Origin: Limiplasma sp964416065
Lineage (GTDB): Bacteria; Bacillota; Clostridia; Christensenellales; Aristaeellaceae
Assembly (NCBI GenBank): GCA_964416065.1
Contig: CAYQCL010000016.1
Span: forward strand, 1-47,583
Length of the DNA stretch: 47,583 nt
Direction of reading: 5' to 3'
The position numbers and the translations under genes were made by a program. The notes beneath the pieces are model-generated. The model did no database searches, had not been told where the DNA came from, and saw only the letters and a list, made by a program, of their open reading frames with translations. Shown here piece by piece: positions 46,751-47,583 of this stretch. Position 1 is the first letter of the stretch, and each line of letters opens with the position of its first letter.

Positions 46751-47583
46751 ATGATCCCTAAGGTAGTTAAAATGGATGTGTACCCCGTCGCGGGTCACGA
46801 CAGCATGGAGCTGAACCTGTCCGGCGCGCACGCGCCTTATTTTACCCGCAATATCGTGGTGCTGGAGGACAGCACCGGCAATCTGGGCGTGGGCGAGGTG
46901 CCCGGCGGCCAGAAGATCACCAAGGCGCTCGAGGACGTCAGGGAGCTGGTGCTGGGCACCAGCATTGCCGATTACAAAGGCACGCTCAACAAGGTGCGCG
47001 CCTGGCTCAACGCCAACATCAAGGACGACGTGCGCGGCCTGCAAACCTTTGACCTGCGCACCGGCGTGCACGTGGTAACAGCGATCGAGGCGCCCCTGCT
47101 GGATCTGCTGGGCAAGTATCTGGAGGTGCCCGCCGCCGCGCTGATGGGCGACGGCGTCCAGCGCGAGCGCGTGCGCTTCTTAAGCTACCTCTTCTATGTC
47201 GGCGACCGCAAAAAGACCGATCTCCCCTATCAGAGCGAGGAGGACAGCGACTGTGCCTGGTATCGCCTGCGCAACGAGGAGGCGCTGACGCCGGACGCCA
47301 TCGTGGCGCTGGCCAAGGCGACGGTGGAAAAGTACGGCTTTGAGGATTTCAAGCTCAAGGGCGGCGTGCTGGCTCCCAAGGAGGAGCTCAAGGCCGTGCA
47401 GGCCATCAAAAAGGCGTTTCCCGACGCCCGCGTCGATCTTGATCCCAACGGCGCGTGGAGCCTGAAGGAGGCGTTGGAGATCGCGCCCCAGCTTAAGGAA
47501 TGTCTGGCGTACTGCGAGGATCCCTGCGGCGCCGAGGACGGCTTCAGCGGCCGCGAAATCATGGCCGAGTTCCGCAAGGCGAC
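46751..47583 (+). CDS. gudD: Glucarate dehydratase, partial (cut by window end)
   Basis: The first ~277 codons of an enolase-superfamily enzyme of about 445 residues; no stop is reached. VAGHDSMELNLSGAHAPYFT, GRGLQTFDLR-like (VRGLQTFDLRTGVHV) and CAWYRLRNEEALTPDAIV match glucarate dehydratase closely. FEDFKLKGGVL carries the KxK base, VDLDPNGAWSL and YCEDPCGAE the metal ligands. It removes water from D-glucarate or L-idarate to give 5-keto-4-deoxyglucarate. The ATG follows AAAGGAGG. It is the last visible gene of the sigma-54 operon and fixes the pathway. Confidence 0.95.
   Translation, partial: MIPKVVKMDVYPVAGHDSMELNLSGAHAPYFTRNIVVLEDSTGNLGVGEVPGGQKITKALEDVRELVLGTSIADYKGTLNKVRAWLNANIKDDVRGLQTFDLRTGVHVVTAIEAPLLDLLGKYLEVPAAALMGDGVQRERVRFLSYLFYVGDRKKTDLPYQSEEDSDCAWYRLRNEEALTPDAIVALAKATVEKYGFEDFKLKGGVLAPKEELKAVQAIKKAFPDARVDLDPNGAWSLKEALEIAPQLKECLAYCEDPCGAEDGFSGREIMAEFRKA

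Overview
The window looks like a chromosomal segment of a high-GC, anaerobic, gut-type member of the Firmicutes (class Clostridia). The reasons are strong AGGAGG ribosome binding sites, low-GC Gram-positive style signal peptides on GC-rich genes, paired ECF S components, DUF6273, DUF1667, DUF1858 and a PrsA-like foldase. The genus cannot be fixed from the sequence. No rRNA, tRNA, CRISPR array or transposase was recognised. The first ~1.4 kb is more AT-rich and is the edge of a mobilizable element: relaxase start, MobC-like protein, hairpins and an XRE regulator.

Region by region: 1.5-4.4 kb holds two overlapping secreted-protein genes, a DUF6273 protein and a PIG-L deacetylase/phosphodiester glycosidase fusion. 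4.4-13.6 kb is housekeeping: an OGG1-type glycosylase, a pyroglutamyl peptidase broken by two frameshifts, a Cys-rich protein coupled to a BaiN-type flavoprotein, an L,D-transpeptidase, a PrsA-like foldase, CCA-adding enzyme and PepF. 13.6-17.5 kb carries a GntR regulator divergent from a sigma-54 activator (PrpR_N-PAS-AAA-Fis) that overlaps a 2-hydroxyacid dehydrogenase. 17.9-22.4 kb has a HAD phosphatase, an ECF S component, a flavoprotein, a ZIP transporter and a Bcp peroxiredoxin. 22.6-27.1 kb is a GlpA-like/FAD/DUF1667/PPC-domain operon with a divergent LysR gene and a clear operator. 27.2-29.9 kb has a MerR regulator and a DUF1858/ferritin-like/ECF/unknown operon.

30.0-37.0 kb is a sugar- or polyol-type ABC importer (binding protein and two permeases, no ATPase) with an MBL-fold hydrolase and an inositol-monophosphatase-family enzyme. 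It is divergent from an unusual 734-residue regulator that joins a LacI repressor to a solute-binding-protein domain. 37.96-47.58 kb is an acid-sugar (glucarate-type) catabolic locus. The binding protein tctC diverges from tctB-tctA-rpoN-larA homologue-dapA homologue-AEC permease-garR-gudD. The shared intergenic region has a sigma-54 (-24/-12) promoter facing each way, with palindromic upstream sites between them, and rpoN itself lies inside the operon.

The genes of the last locus fit together: a tripartite tricarboxylate transporter imports an acid, GudD dehydrates glucarate, a DapA-family lyase may cleave the product, and GarR reduces tartronate semialdehyde. A family of structured intergenic repeats (four sites, one with an extra degenerate copy) sits mainly between convergent gene ends; one stem shows a compensated base change. 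Two further stretches (37.1-37.25 kb and 37.3-37.58 kb) end in strong terminators without a coding gene.
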